Assembly (NCBI GenBank): GCA_032164245.1
Contig: JAVMKO010000005.1
Location: forward strand, 38,902,133 to 38,966,132
DNA from: Sternotherus odoratus
Lineage: Eukaryota > Chordata > Testudines > Kinosternidae
Length of the DNA: 64,000 nucleotides
Direction of reading: 5' to 3'
Positions 19,886-32,262 of the stretch are shown here, one piece after another; within the stretch, counting starts at the first letter, position 1; each line of letters starts with the position of its first letter. Below the pieces are notes generated by a model, which ran no database searches, was not told the origin of the DNA, and was given only the letters and a program-made list of their open reading frames with translations. Both the position numbers and the translations under genes were made by a program.

Positions 19886-22449
19886 CATGGAGAGAGTAGA
19901 GAACAAATTTTTCAAAGCAGGTTCTAATTTTCGGTGCCTCAAGTGGTGGGCGCCCAATGCATAGGTCCAGATGTTCAGAAGTGGACAGGACATGGAAAGC
20001 CTCAAGACATGTTAACATAGATAGCTGTATTTATATATTAAAATGTGAAAGTTCCTCCTCTTTAAAGACTTGTTGACTCCTGATGAGGAAAAAAACTGTG
20101 AGAAACCGAAACAATTCTCCCAATTCAGCATATATTTGTCTTGTTTTTCTTCCCTTTTTAATTTTTGTTCAATCTTTTTACATGAAAACAGGGTCCTTTC
20201 TTTTAGAAGAGTTTCATCTGCCCCAGCTGCTTATTCCCCTTAGAATGCCATGATCCTACACTTGTGACATCATAATCACCATAGCGATTTACTATAGTAT
20301 TTACTGTAGTAAATAGATTGTGGTAACTTCAGCTGGGACATATGAATCTGAAAGAGGGAAACTTTGATTGTTCCAAGTTCCTGGGCTCAATTCACCACTG
20401 CCCTGACCCTTGCCCAGCCATTGGACACCAGAACAACCGATGGGAATGGTTACACTTTTCCACCCACTTTGCACTAGTGGGAGAGTCTATGCAATAGGCA
20501 GAGCAATGTGGAATTATGCTCCTGTTTGCATGCAAATCTTAACAGATATGAGAGAAATAAATACAGAGAAATATAGTTGTCTCTAAGGGGATGTTTATAA
20601 AGGGTGAGCTGCACTGGAGACAATGAAGGCATGCCCATTTACAGCAGATGAGGATCTGGCTCAATGCTTGTTGAGAAGTTCCATAAAGTCCCATTTTGAC
20701 TCTTTAAATCAGGGGAGTTGTTCCCAAGCCAGCTCTTTGGAGCAGGGACTATCTTTTTGTTCTGCTTTGAGACAGCGCTTGGAACAATGGTGTCCTGGCC
20801 CATATCTCCTATGGTAACACAACAATAACTGCTGTGGAGGAGGAGGGGCGGTAAGAATACTTCGAAATTGGGGTGGTCGACGATCTAATTAGGAAATCCT
20901 TAGAGACAGGAGTGGTAAGAACATTAGGTGAATGTTACATCCAAACCCCATCAAAATTAGATCTACCTTTCAAATGATGTGTAGTTAGGGCAGTTCCCAA
21001 CCTGAAAACTACGGGGCTTTGGCTGAGAGTGCTCAAGTGATCAGCTGCTGATTAAAATCAGCCTTGTCTGTGTTGCTTTATTTTCCGGACCTAACAATGT
21101 GCCTTGAGGATGGCTAAAATGTCTTTTAATTTAATTCACTTGGCACTTTTTCTCCTTACTAATCTCAGCATTTTACAAACATTAATTACTCCTCCCAACA
21201 GCCTTTTGAAATTACTCCCTGTTCACAGATGGGGAAATCAAGGCAGGAGTTCAATGACTTGCTGAAGGTCAGAGAGTTAAATCTGGCCTATACCTACAAA
21301 TTAGATCAGCCTAGCTACGTTGCTCGGGACATGACAATTTCTTTGCACTGTGCAACATAGTTAGGTTGGCCTCACTCCAACTGTAGATGCAGCTCCATCC
21401 AAAGAAGAATTATTCCATGGACCCACCTCTCAGAGAAGCGGATTAGCCTAGGGCCTGGTCTACACTACAGGGAATTAAAGTGGGGGAAACAGGACAAATC
21501 AGGACCCAGGAGAAAGTGAAATGACTCTGCTGGGTGACCCAAGAACTTGTCCAGGACAATGGGTTTCTCCACAGCTACATGTGTACTTTCCACTCCCCTC
21601 CAACTGTCCAGTCTGTTCTTTTGAGCAGGGAGGTGACTCAACTAGGTAAAAAAGCCTCTTGTGTGAAGTGTTTATAGTCTAGTGCCATTCAGCTGAAAGC
21701 ACACCACCCGACATCGGTCCAGGCCTCTCACGCACACAATCCAGCTGTCCAAAACAGCTCTCCAGCCCCCCCGATGGAGAGGACAGTGTTATACAACCCG
21801 AGTGTCATTTCACAAACTTTACCTTAAGGAATTAGCTGGTGCCAGCACGTCCTTCTCTTGAAGAAGAACCAGCTACTAAAGAGAGAGGCAAGGCACACTG
21901 AATGAGCAGGTGACACTCCCATACAGGTTAATTCCCAGAAGGCTCCATAGAAGCTCTTCTCAGAAGAGTATCTGTGTTGTTCAAGGTCATTCAAATAGTG
22001 CTTTGCCAGTGAGGTGACCAATCGCACAGCAGGGCCTGTGAAGTCCCAAAACAGCAGCCCTGGCTGACCACTCCTGAGTGATCCACAGGCTAAACATTCC
22101 TTGAATTCTGAATCACACTTGTTTGCAACACTCCATCCCTGCCTACAAAGTCAACTAGTTCCACCAGGTCACAAGCAGAGAAAGAGTTGACTGAATGGCT
22201 ACAATTCCTTTGCTCTGCTTAGCACTGGTTAGGTTAGGACAGCCTCTGTGTGGGTGTGTGCAAAGCACACTCAGCCTTTTCTGCACCCACTTCACTAGTT
22301 TTTTAATCCCTCCTCCTCTCCCTACTCTGTGCCTAAGGAGAGCTACTTACCTCTCTCCACCTCAACTCCCCCTCACACCACATCCTCTCTGCAGCTCTTC
22401 CTGCCCCCCCCCCCCATTCCATACCCCTTTGCCATGGGCTCTATTGCAG
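19886..22449. other. Intergenic with old repeats
   Basis: A MIR fragment lies at 21150-21290. The segment at about 20735-20800 ('gagcagggactatctttttg') resembles the 3' end of an old amniote repeat. The phrase 'ggcctggtctacactacagg' near 21452 resembles one end of the small inverted-repeat elements seen elsewhere. A pyrimidine-rich stretch from 22280 to 22440 leads into the exon-like segment at 22450. Confidence 0.45.
21150..21290 (-). repeat. MIR SINE fragment
   Basis: The plus strand reads 'ttcacagatggggaaatcaa' followed by 'gacttgctgaaggtcagaga'. This is the complement of the MIR core, which in other copies reads 'cccattttacagatgaggaa' and 'cttgcccaaggtcac'. Ends are unclear. Confidence 0.5.
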
Positions 22450-22521
22450 GTGTCAAGTGAAGGTGCTGAAGAACCCCCCACCTCCGAGGAAAAGGAAGAC
22501 GAGGCACCAGATCACAGGCAG
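22450..22521 (+). other. Exon-like segment, 24 codons, acidic
   Basis: A 72-bp segment sits between a pyrimidine tract ending ctattgcag and a donor caggtgagg. Read in the phase-0 frame it is open and gives an acidic peptide, VSSEGAEEPPTSEEKEDEAP followed by DHRQ. I do not recognise the protein. Good splice-site context on both sides and the nearby CpG-rich patch argue for a real exon; the lack of homology and of neighbouring exons argues against it. Confidence 0.28.
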
Positions 22522-22529
22522 GTGAGGGC

Positions 22530-22870
22530 TGGAGCTGGGCGTGTCTTGGGGCGGGTGGGCGTGGCCGGCAGGTGAGGGGCGTGGCCGCAGGTACCTGAGG
22601 CCGGGATGAATGGCAGCGAGAGGGGAGCGAGCCCCGGAGCCGGAGGAAGAGATGGGGCGGCGGCAGAGGTAACGAGTGCGTGGCCCGGCCCCCGGGCGCG
22701 GGAGCAAAGTCCGAGCCCCCGCAGAGCCGGCTGGGGCGCGGATCCGCTGCTCTCCGAGCCTTGGTCCGGGTCCTTGGTTGGGGGAACAGCGACCCCCCCC
22801 CCGTTCCAAAGCCTTAAACCCCAGAGACTGCAGCGGGGGACACCTCCCCCCCCCCCTCCCCGCAGAACAG
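22530..22870. promoter_or_regulatory. CpG-rich patch, possible promoter
   Basis: This stretch is GC-rich with frequent CpG, unlike its surroundings, and has 'ggggcgtggcc' and 'gggcgtggccg' motifs like GC boxes. Unlike the other CpG-rich blocks of the window it has no terminal inverted repeats or duplications, so it is not an obvious transposon. It lies 22 kb upstream of the hyaluronidase exon, so it could be that gene's promoter or serve an unseen transcript. Confidence 0.35.
22606..22668 (+). other. Possible first coding exon in the CpG-rich patch
   Basis: An ATG at 22606 in a reasonable context (gccgggATGa) opens 21 codons (MNGSERGASPGAGGRDGAAA plus E) up to a donor-like gcagag|gtaacg at 22668/22669. 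The peptide is not recognised. Direct splicing to the acceptor at 44407/44408 would give an immediate stop, so it does not supply the missing hyaluronidase start. Confidence 0.2.
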
Positions 22871-25800
22871 ACACAAAACCCAGCGAGCCTCAGCTTGGGA
22901 GCTTGTGTTAAGTGTCTGTGGAAGGTGCAATAGCCAGACACTCCGCTACCACCTCGCAGGGGGCTGGTCCTCCCTTAGTCCCCATTGTCACTCCCCCTCC
23001 CTCCCAGCCTCTCCTGGAGCCCTTTGGCCAGGAGCCCTTGGCTGGGTAGGGGGATGGATCGCCCCAGACTCGGGGGGAGAGAGTCTGTGTTCCAGGGTGG
23101 AGGGGGATAAGTCCACTTGCTGTTGAGCTGGGGCTACAGTGGAAACCCTTTAAGTGGCTTCCCCTCATATCCAGCCAGGAATATCGCAGACAAGTGGATC
23201 CAACGTGTGGAGCCACTGACCTCAGTGGGGTTTGGAGGTTGGTCCAAACATGGAGAATCCATGGGAGCTGTTGCACCCCCTGGCTTGAAGTGGTTTCCAT
23301 TAGATACGGGGTTTACAGTTTGGTTCAATGACTCTCAGCACCCCCACTGTACAGATAGTTCCAGTATGCCTGGCAGGATGGGGGCCTGTGTCGTGGACTA
23401 ACACCTCCCATCAAAGTCAACTTTGTGTCAGAAAATCCCTGTGGGGTCTGGCAGACCCAGGATAGCCCTGCCCCAGTGAAGAATGGGTGGAGGAGCCCGA
23501 CAGCCTTTTTCAAACACCCTCAACCGAAACGGAATCTACTGAAGACCAGCTGGTTCTAAAGGAGAAGCTGCTGGGGCCGGGAGAGTTCGCGCTGGCGCGT
23601 ACTGCTGGAGGACCTACGGCTGGTCTGGAAGGTTACATGGAGCTCAGCTACTGATTGCATGTCCAGTCAGCGTCAGCCCATGCGGTTGTAGGGGCAGGCT
23701 GCACAGAGAAGCAGAAGGCATGTTTTGTCTGTTGGCGTAGGACACAGGGGGATGGGCGATAAGGCATCACAGGATCTGGTTAGTCACAACTGGACAGGTC
23801 CAAGTGGTAGAAATCAGATCAGGCTCCAGAGCACCCCACTGTTTTCCAGCTTCCTGGTTTCAATTAAGCCTATTTTAAAGATAGGGGCCAGTTGCAAACT
23901 GTGCTCCAGCCTCAGCCCACACAATGGGGGGCTGGCCGTCCCTGCGGGTTGGTTTAGCCTCACCTGGAGTTGCCGCAGGTGGAGCCTGGACATGTGCTGC
24001 TGTTCCTGTGCTGACAGAGTTCAAAACCAACCTGGGTCTCACCACCATCGTGAGGGCAGGTTTCATCCAGAAGTGAAAAGCTGCTGAGACAACTTCTGCA
24101 GCTACTTAGAGTTCAGGAGGGCTGGAAGTGAGTGCAGAACTCAGCCCAGGACTTCTCTGTTGTTAATGATGGTCCTGGTGCTTTTCTAACTCATGGCAGT
24201 AGCCAAGACGTCATTCTAAATCCATCCTCTTCTTGGTCACTCTGTTCTGCTCCCCTTCTCCAGGTGCTTTTAAACCTGGCTCCAACATCAGCTGCCATCT
24301 AAAGCGGAGGAGTTTCCAGGTTGATCGTCCAGATGAGGCCCACCCCTAGTAAGCTAGCTGGTAAATCACTGGAGTCTTGTACATGGGCGTACTGGTGATT
24401 CTGGAGAGCGGTTGCTGTGACCACAAGAGGAAGGGGAGTAATACAGTGAAGTGTAAGGAATGGCTCCCCTGGAAAAGGACACTCTTCAGAGAAGCAAGAA
24501 CAGCAATAAAAAACCAGCCCCCAATGTGACAGCTACATTCTTTCAATCACTCAGACCCTAAACCTTTGGAAATGCTTGGGCACCATTCTGCCAGGGGCCT
24601 GGGTCCCTACAGTTCAAGAGGCAGCCTCGGTGCCTGCTATAAAAGTATCCATGACGGTGTCCAAAGCCCTTCAGCTATTCAGGCCCAGACCAGCCTGTAA
24701 TCAGTTGTCAGAATCCTTCTCTGACAGCCACCTTCATTCTCTAATCCTGGCCACCAAGCAGGAGTGAGGTGAGCGCAAGAGAGGATGCTAGAGAGAATGA
24801 AGCCTTATGAATGCATCTGTTTGGTTTCCCTTGCCGGGGTGTTTGAGGAAGGCGACCTGCAGCTTGGGACAGGTATTTTGCAAGAATGGTCCAGAATATT
24901 AAAAATACGAGGTGGAAAAAACCCAAAATGCAGTAAGAGAGTTCTTTCCCCGTTAAGATACTGTATTTTACAATTTTGCATAGGTCCTCTGCACATGGGG
25001 TGAAATACACTTCACACACACTGAGCCTGAGTAATTGCTCTGGCTTTATAGTTGTTGAAGTTTAGGGAGCTAGGGAAGCAAAAACCACTCCCCCCTCTAA
25101 CCCAGAGCCAGGTGCAGAGCTCCCATTAGTCCTAGCCATTGGCTGCTTAATAAGAGTCTTGCATGGGACGGTTCCTGAAAAATTCATGTTTAAAGGCCTG
25201 TGAGTATCGGAGTCAGGAAATGAAGCCAGATTTTCTGGGTCCTGATCCAGTCCCAGAAGCAGCTACTCTAACTCAAAATACAGTAGATAAGAATTTTATC
25301 ACCGATGTTTGAGAGATTCAAGCAAAACATCATTACCAAAGAAGTCAGGGCTTGTGGCAAAGGACAAAAAAATCATCAAAAAGTGGTAGTGATGAATTTT
25401 ACATTACACAGTGAGCATCCTCTCCAAACATGAAAGCTATTCCTTGCTGAATTTCCAGATAATAAGCATCTGTTTAATTTTGAATTAAAAGGAACCTGAT
25501 GAATTAGGGTAAGGGATAGGGAAATTGAAGAGGGTACCCGAGTGTCTAAATAAGGTTAAATCTATAAGAAGAAAGAAAGAATCAGTGCAGCATTGCACTG
25601 GAGAGGGAGAGAGAGAGAGAGACGATATCTATATATCAGGACAGGTGCTACCAAATTTTAGAGGCAGTGTTAGAAATACCAAAAGGTGGAGCTAATAATG
25701 GGCTTACCTACTTGCAGTGATGGACCCACTCTTATTCTCTGCACACATGATTGAATAGGAGAAGCTAAGTAGAGCCATGAGCCTGCATTTGGATCCATTG

Positions 25801-28800
25801 AAGCCAACTGGGCTCTATGGGGACATAGAGATCTGCCCACACATGGACCAGTTGCAGCCTCAGGGCGTAAAGGAAGAATCAGTGCTCCTTACACTACTTC
25901 AGCCTGGGTTGCACTTTGGTTTTGAGTCAAAACACTGTGGAGCTCAGCGCTTTCAGGGTTAATCCAGGTGAAACGATGATTTGGGCTGAGTTTGGCATTG
26001 AACTTTGGGCTTCATTTAAAGCTGAAACTCCAAAGGGACCATAGGACCTTGTTGGTAGCACCATGATTAGAGATGTACCCAGGCAGCATCCCACTGTTTA
26101 GTTAAGGTTAAGGTGGAAAATAAGAACCCAGCTGCAGCTTTTGCTGCTACATAAATCACTACTTTGCTTTATTAAACTGGGAGAGGCTTTTTCTTCTTTG
26201 GGTTTTTTGTGGAATTTGCTTTAATGTTTCTATATTACTGAGATTTGCATCTAAAGGCTGTGCATGCAGAAAAGCATTTTTTGAAAAGCTAATGTGCATG
26301 CTGGAGAGATCGATATCCTTAAAGGGGCATTTTTGTAGGTTAGGTTTTCAGATTATCACTTAGGGAGGCAGAGGAAGCAGAATCTGGGGTTTGAAGTAGA
26401 TCCATTGGGCCAAATTTTGGTCCCTGGCCGGATGGACATTAGAAACTTTTGCCCATATAATAATGTTGCCAGTGTCTTTTTGGAGGACATCTCAATGCTG
26501 GCAAAAGCCTTAGTGTACAAGCAGTGATAGCAGCTGTAGTGCTTTTGCTGGTATAGCCTATTTCATTCAGGGACTGGTATAAACTGCACAGGCAAAAGTA
26601 CTTCTTTCATGTATAAACTGTATCTACAGTGGGCAAGTTTGCCAGTATAGTTGCAAAGCTGTACCTGCAACGCTTTTCTAGTGCAGACTAGACTCAGTTG
26701 AACAGGTGTAAATCCAGAATAACTCTGAAGTCAGTGGAGCTATTCCTAGTTTAAAGCTCAGTGTTTTAAGTTCTCTTTTAAGATTGCTCAGACTGGTGGC
26801 TTTTCCTCTGTGAGTTTTATAGTTTGTTTATTTCTTTGTATGTCAAAAGGATCTTGTGGTGCAATCTGAAATGTCAAAGCAGTTCTGGTAACGAGGTTCA
26901 TTACCATGGCTGCCTTTGGAGCAAAGCAAAAATATTTCTGTCATGTAGTATACATACAACTTCTTTTTATTTCTCAGTGCGACACCGGAAGATTAGAAGT
27001 TAGGTGACTGCATTTGAAATTTTGAATTAGCTCAGATGCAAAACTTGTCAAGGTCTTCCAGCTGTTCCTCTCTGCACAGGATGCTTTGTTGAAGCTTATG
27101 CAGGATGAGAAATAATTACTCAGTTGCTAGCTGTGTATGTGTGTTTATATGCACCCCACTGGCCAGATTCTAAATCAATTCTTAGTCAACTCACGTAAGT
27201 AAAAAGTAGTGCTTATATTGAAATTGCTGCCAAGCTGTACCTGCAATGCTTTTCACTTGACTCAATTGAACAGGTGTAATCCAGAATAACTCTGAAGTCA
27301 GTGCAGCCTGGGGATGCTTTCAGTACAAACCTGAAACTTGGGGCAGGTTTGTCAAGGTCTCAGGACTGTTCTTGAACGCATGTGGCCTGAGCTGCAGGAG
27401 AAGCCTGGCCCATTTGCGGGTCAGCGTGAATCGGGGTGGTTTCAATCAAGTTTTGCTTTGTTTGAAAAAAACAAAATATTTTTTTCTGTGCCACTTCCCT
27501 GTGCTGGGCTCAGTTTCCACGGGTCTGACTCACCCCTGGCTTCTGAATTTATTTTGGTGGTGGGGACATAGCATTGTTGTGCAGTGACATGCCAGCTTAT
27601 TATTTTGGCACAAAGTAAAGAAAAAGAGGTGGGAACCCTCCTCTAAGTGCCTCTTTGATACTAAACACTGACCTTGGACATGCAATGATTAAAAACATAA
27701 CGCCCACCCAAGTCACGTCTGTTTCAAGTCCATTTCTATTGACTTCAGTCAGTGCTGGATCAGACTCTCATCTTGTACTATTCTGACCACACTGAGGGGA
27801 GAGTCTCCCACTTCACAGAGTCCTACAGCCTGGGCTCCAGCTGAGCCCAGATGTCTAACAGCCCGGCACCCTGAGTCAGCTGGCATGGGCCAGACACAGA
27901 TGACTAATTGCATCTATAAGATACCTTTAGCATCTATAGGATGGAGAATGCCAAGATAGGAACGAACTTGAAAACTTCTCCAGTTTATAGCTACCCCAAG
28001 CCTCAAAGGCTACTGGAGCTGGATTTAAATCCAACTCAATAAACTAAAGCACAGTGCTATGCACAAAGCCCCTTCCACAGTGAAAAGGTTCTTCTAGGAA
28101 TTGGCAATAAATGTTCCTCTTTGTCACAGGGTTAGAGTCAAGAATCCTTCTCTATTGTCCAAGGGGCTCTGGGGACTGTACAGATTTGGCCTGGATCATT
28201 AGTCATTGAAACAGTTCCCATGTGGCAGCTGCTTAAAAGCCCATTTGAACTCTTCCTCCTCCCCGCTCCCCTGTGAACACACATAATCTATCACTCTCCT
28301 AGCTATCACCTCTAAAAAAACAACAACTCCATCCATTACCCCATGCCCATCCTCTGATAATAGAACCACCACCATGTCACTGACATATTTAATGGGCCAT
28401 CCAGATTCCAGAGAAAATAAAAAAACAAACAATAATGATTAGTAAATAAAGATTTCAGAGTCCATTTAAAAGCATCTGATGGTCTGGATTTGGCCCACAG
28501 ACTATTGACTACCTCTGTCCTAAGCCATTCATGTACCTCAAATTGAACACAGAAGTATGTTGGCAGTTAATACGTAGCACAAAGTACTGGGAGTTTATAC
28601 TCATGCCAGGGGGTTGGCATTTGCCTAAGCTTCCAGGATCCATCCAAATAAAGCCCACGACCAGCACCCACCCTGGTGGTGACAAAGGCTAAGACCTGTC
28701 TGGGAGAAGATAAAGCAGGTAAAGCTGCTGCTGAATTTACCACAGTTCAGCTAGTTGGGCCCACTTCCGAGCGTCCCTACGATACATTGATTGTTTGGAC

Positions 28801-30481
28801 AGGCAGCCCGCTGACATGAGTGTGGATTCATTGGAAACCAAACTTCAAGGGATGCCTAGGAGGGGAGCCAATCCTCAAGGTCTGAAATCAAAAGGCAACA
28901 TTCAGACAGAACTGCTGCATTTGCCCCCGCTCTTAGCACCACAGTGCTGCTGATGAAACCAAGGCACTGCGAGGGGAAGTGACCTGTCAGGTCATGCAGC
29001 CAGACAGTGACAGAGCCAGGAAGACAACCCAGAGGTCTTCACTCTACTTGACATGCCTCTTCTTTGCTGGATGCTTTCCCTGCTCTACTGCAACCTGATA
29101 CATGGCAGATTTATGCCTCACTCCTGGCAGAGAGCACTTGGCTACAGTCACTCTCCGCTATTATGTGAAACTAACTCCCTAGACAGCTGCATTTCCAGAC
29201 GTCTGCTAAGAGGAGATCTCCATTACAAAGGGAACACAAAGGCAGCAGAATATTGTTGGCTGCAATTGACTGAGGAAATTACTCTCTCCCTCTAGAAATG
29301 TTTTGCATAGCTGCACTTTAATACCAGATACCAGCCCACGGTTCAGTGGTCCCAGTAAGTCTGCATCCCTCCGCAGTCCTGGGGAGACAAGAGAACCACA
29401 ACTGGACAGGAAATTCTCCTTCCTGTAGCCACATCTTCCCTAGAAGGGGTTCCACTCCCATGGAAGCACATTGCCATTCACATACCTATGCATTTATTAG
29501 CTGGCCCATCGCTAGGAGTCTGAAGATTGTTTTCTAGTGAAGTACAAAGCAGTTGCAGGAGGATTCAGAAGTTGACAGGCAGGTCAGTCAGCCCCTCTCC
29601 TTCCTCAAAATCATGAAATTGACTTAAAAACCAGATTCCATGAGTCTGTCTCCTGCTTTTTCATTCTACATCTGCAGCTCTGGAACTTTGCCACTTCCTA
29701 TAGCAGCCACTGGGTTTTCCCATTCGCGGTAGTTATCCCACCTCTCTAGGAGGCGGTCGTTAGATCGGTTTCAAAGTGATCAAAACCAGTGTTCATTTCC
29801 CCAAACCATCATTAACGCAGTTCAGGTCGACCAGCCAGGCCTTGTAGCAACTAGGTTAATGGGCAGGGCAGGCTCCAGGCACCAGCGCGGGGGGGTGGCC
29901 TGACCTTCCCTGAATCCGAGCTTAGGGCTGCAAAAGCCTTAGAGCCGCCCCTTTTAATGGGGCCTGTGCCCGGGGGGTGGGAGGGGGGAGGGACGGGGGG
30001 CTGGAAAAATGGACAAACCCCAACCCACTCCGCTTCATCCAATGCTCCCACAGGGGAGCAGGGTTGGGGCACAGGGGCTTGCCTTGCTCTGGCCGCCCAG
30101 CGCTCCTGTCAGGGAGCCAAGCAAGCCCCGGCGCCCCGACTCCACTCCCAGGCAAGTGCACTGGATGGATGCAGTGGGGGACTGAAGGCGGAAGGGGTGG
30201 GAATGGGGGCCCCCACTTGCTCTGGTCCAGGGCCTCACAAACCTCTAATCCACCTCTGCTTGTAGCCTTCCACCACATCAAGTGCACCTAGACTCAAACT
30301 TCTGAAAGCCAGGAAATACAGAGTTGTGGGAGGCTGGCCTGTACCATAACTGGGATTTAGAGCAATCTGTATGTTAAAATCAGCTTCTCACCGGGGAGCT
30401 GAATCTGAGGATGCCTTTGCCCAAATGACTCCAAGTTTACCCCTGTTATGGCACAGCAGTCTCCAAGGTGATCTTATGACA
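22871..30481. other. Long intergenic stretch, old repeats only
   Basis: No supported gene. A GA microsatellite lies at about 25605-25622. Segments at about 26640-26745 and 27225-27305 are diverged direct repeats of each other ('ctgtacctgcaa', 'ccagaataactctgaagtca'). A MIR fragment lies at 28940-29040. About 28480-28520 resembles the right end of a hAT element ('ggatttggcccacagactat'). A GC-rich block at 29880-30240 has no clear ends. Confidence 0.45.
28940..29040 (-). repeat. MIR SINE fragment
   Basis: The plus strand reads 'gatgaaaccaaggcactgcg', 'gaagtgacctgtcaggtcat' and 'cagtgacagagccaggaaga', in the order seen in the complement of a MIR core (gaggaaactgaggcacag, aagtgacttgcccaaggtca, agagccaggat). 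Confidence 0.5.
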
Positions 30482-30489
30482 GATGTGGA

Positions 30490-30879
30490 CAGGGCCAGCG
30501 ACAGGGGGTACAACGGGTAGAGCTGTACCAGGCCCCGGACTTCAGGGGGGCCCCCAAAGTCCGGGGCCGGTACACAGCTCTATTCGTAGTCGTCCCGCAT
30601 TTCCCCGGCTGTGTCCGGCGCCGCGTTTCCCCGGCTGCCTCCTGAGCCCTTCAGCTGCTGCTCGTCCCGCGCCCCCCCAGGAGCCACCCCGAGGCACCCC
30701 CGGCTCCATCGACTCCCTCGCCCCGGCGGCCGCAGAGGACGGCGGGGCGCGCCGCTCCCGAGGCACCCCCGGCTGCAGTGCTTCCCCCACCCACCTGCAA
30801 GAGCCAGGCCAGCCCTTGGCGGGGGTCCCCAAAACGCTCAGAGTAGGGGGCCCCCAAACGCTCAGAGTAGGGGGCCCTG
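30490..30879. mobile_element. Non-autonomous hAT element, same family as 13486-14032
   Basis: The left end cagggccagcgacaggg and the right end gtagggggccctg share only a short inverted repeat (cagggcc). The flanking 8-bp duplication gatgtgga is exact (30482-30489 and 30880-30887). The first 60 bp and the 'gtagggggcccccaaa' right part match the 13486-14032 element, but the interior is different. The right terminus appears shortened to a duplicated internal 'agtagggggcc' motif. Confidence 0.82.
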
Positions 30880-31769
30880 GATGTGGATACAGTGCCTTTT
30901 GAAAATTAAAAGATGCTCAATGTGGGGGACTGAATAATGCACCCCTAATCCTTCCCTTACCCCAGTGTGACATATCAATGTTATGTGGGGCAGTAGCATA
31001 CCTCAGTTAAGGTTACACCCGAATTTCCATTTTAACCGGGGTGAAAAATTCTACAGCAATCCAGTCTTTTGGGTCAAAGTATATTTAAAGTTTAGTGTAA
31101 CCTGTGCACAGCTTGATTTTTCTATAGCCATTTGCATGGGGGAGGGGGAAGAGGGCGGTGTCTCATTTGCAGTTTGCTAGGACTGCTTTCAAAAGGGCCA
31201 CACAACTCACAGAAAATACAGCCCTTTGAAGAGTGAAATTGATAGACGTGAACACTTGTGTCAAAGAGCATCCCTGACCTGTAGCACCCCGTTCTGGCCA
31301 GCATGGTTCTGCCAAGGTTGGCCTCAGTTTCCCCTTCACTCAGGGCCCCATACAAAGGCCAAACATTCCAGATATTCAGAACATTCTCCCACTGGCATGC
31401 ACTTGATTAAGTCCTGCACAAAGTCTTGCAAAATAAATCTCAAATTTACCAAGCCTTCATCCCAGTCTAAGCTGGTCCCAGCCCCTCCTTCCTGGGGTCT
31501 ATCTTCCTCATTGCACATGTTGCCTCCAATATGCTTAACATACTGATTCATTATGTATGGAGACAAAGCTCTGTCCTTGTCTACATGGATCCTTTCTTGG
31601 CAGATTTCACTAGCCTCAGAGGCTCACTGTGACCCTCCCCGTAGCCCTTCTCTCTCAAGAAAAAAGGGTCACAACCTATTGAGCCAATTTCATCATAAGC
31701 CAGTGAGAGAGGTGAGGAGAAGCTATCCTTCCTTGCACAGTCTCTGTTGTCTCCCAATCTCAGTGATTA

Positions 31770-32262
31770 ATTAGGGGAAGCAAGCCCCCCCTCCCTCCTC
31801 TACTCCAGGCTCCAGCCCAGGGACCTTAATAGTATCAGCTATGATAGCTGACCTTTTAGCAACAAAACACATACAATTCCCTGGGCTACTTCCCCACAGC
31901 AGTCCCTGCTACCTTAAACTCCACTTCACCCTTACCTCAGGGCCTCCTTCCTTGCGTATGATACGGTATCTACCACTCAGTCTCACCAACAACACAACTT
32001 CCTCCCACAGCTCCTGACATCCACCCCCACCTGACTAACTGGGAGGGTTTCAGCCAGCCCCTGATTGGCTTCAGGTGTCCCAATCAGGCTTGCTATTGCT
32101 GTTGCTTTCTACAAGGTTCTTAATTAGCCCCAGGTGTCTGGATTAACCTGGAACAACTGCCATTTGGTTCCAATGGTACAAGGGATTTGTTTAGCCTGGG
32201 ACTAACATATCTGTTCCTTAGCACTTTCCTATAGCCATCTGGCCTTGCCCCATCACAGTATC
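31770..32262 (-). mobile_element. LTR-like retroelement remnant
   Basis: Read on the minus strand it starts tgtgatggggcaaggccag and contains low-complexity text typical of reptile LTR repeats. Examples are 'gtcccaggctaaacaaatcc', 'ccagacacctggggctaatt' and 'agcccagggaattgtatgtg'. Related text may extend left to about 31270. I find no matching second LTR or duplication, so both its class and its left end are uncertain. Confidence 0.4.

Noticed and set aside
22453..22941. Minus-strand frame of 162 codons across the CpG-rich patch
   Set aside because: Composition-driven; no start context, splice pattern or domain, and exon-like signals are better on the plus strand.
29851..30291. Several overlapping frames and a GC-rich block that might be a hAT element
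   Set aside because: I could not find matching termini or a target duplication, and no frame shows a known domain.
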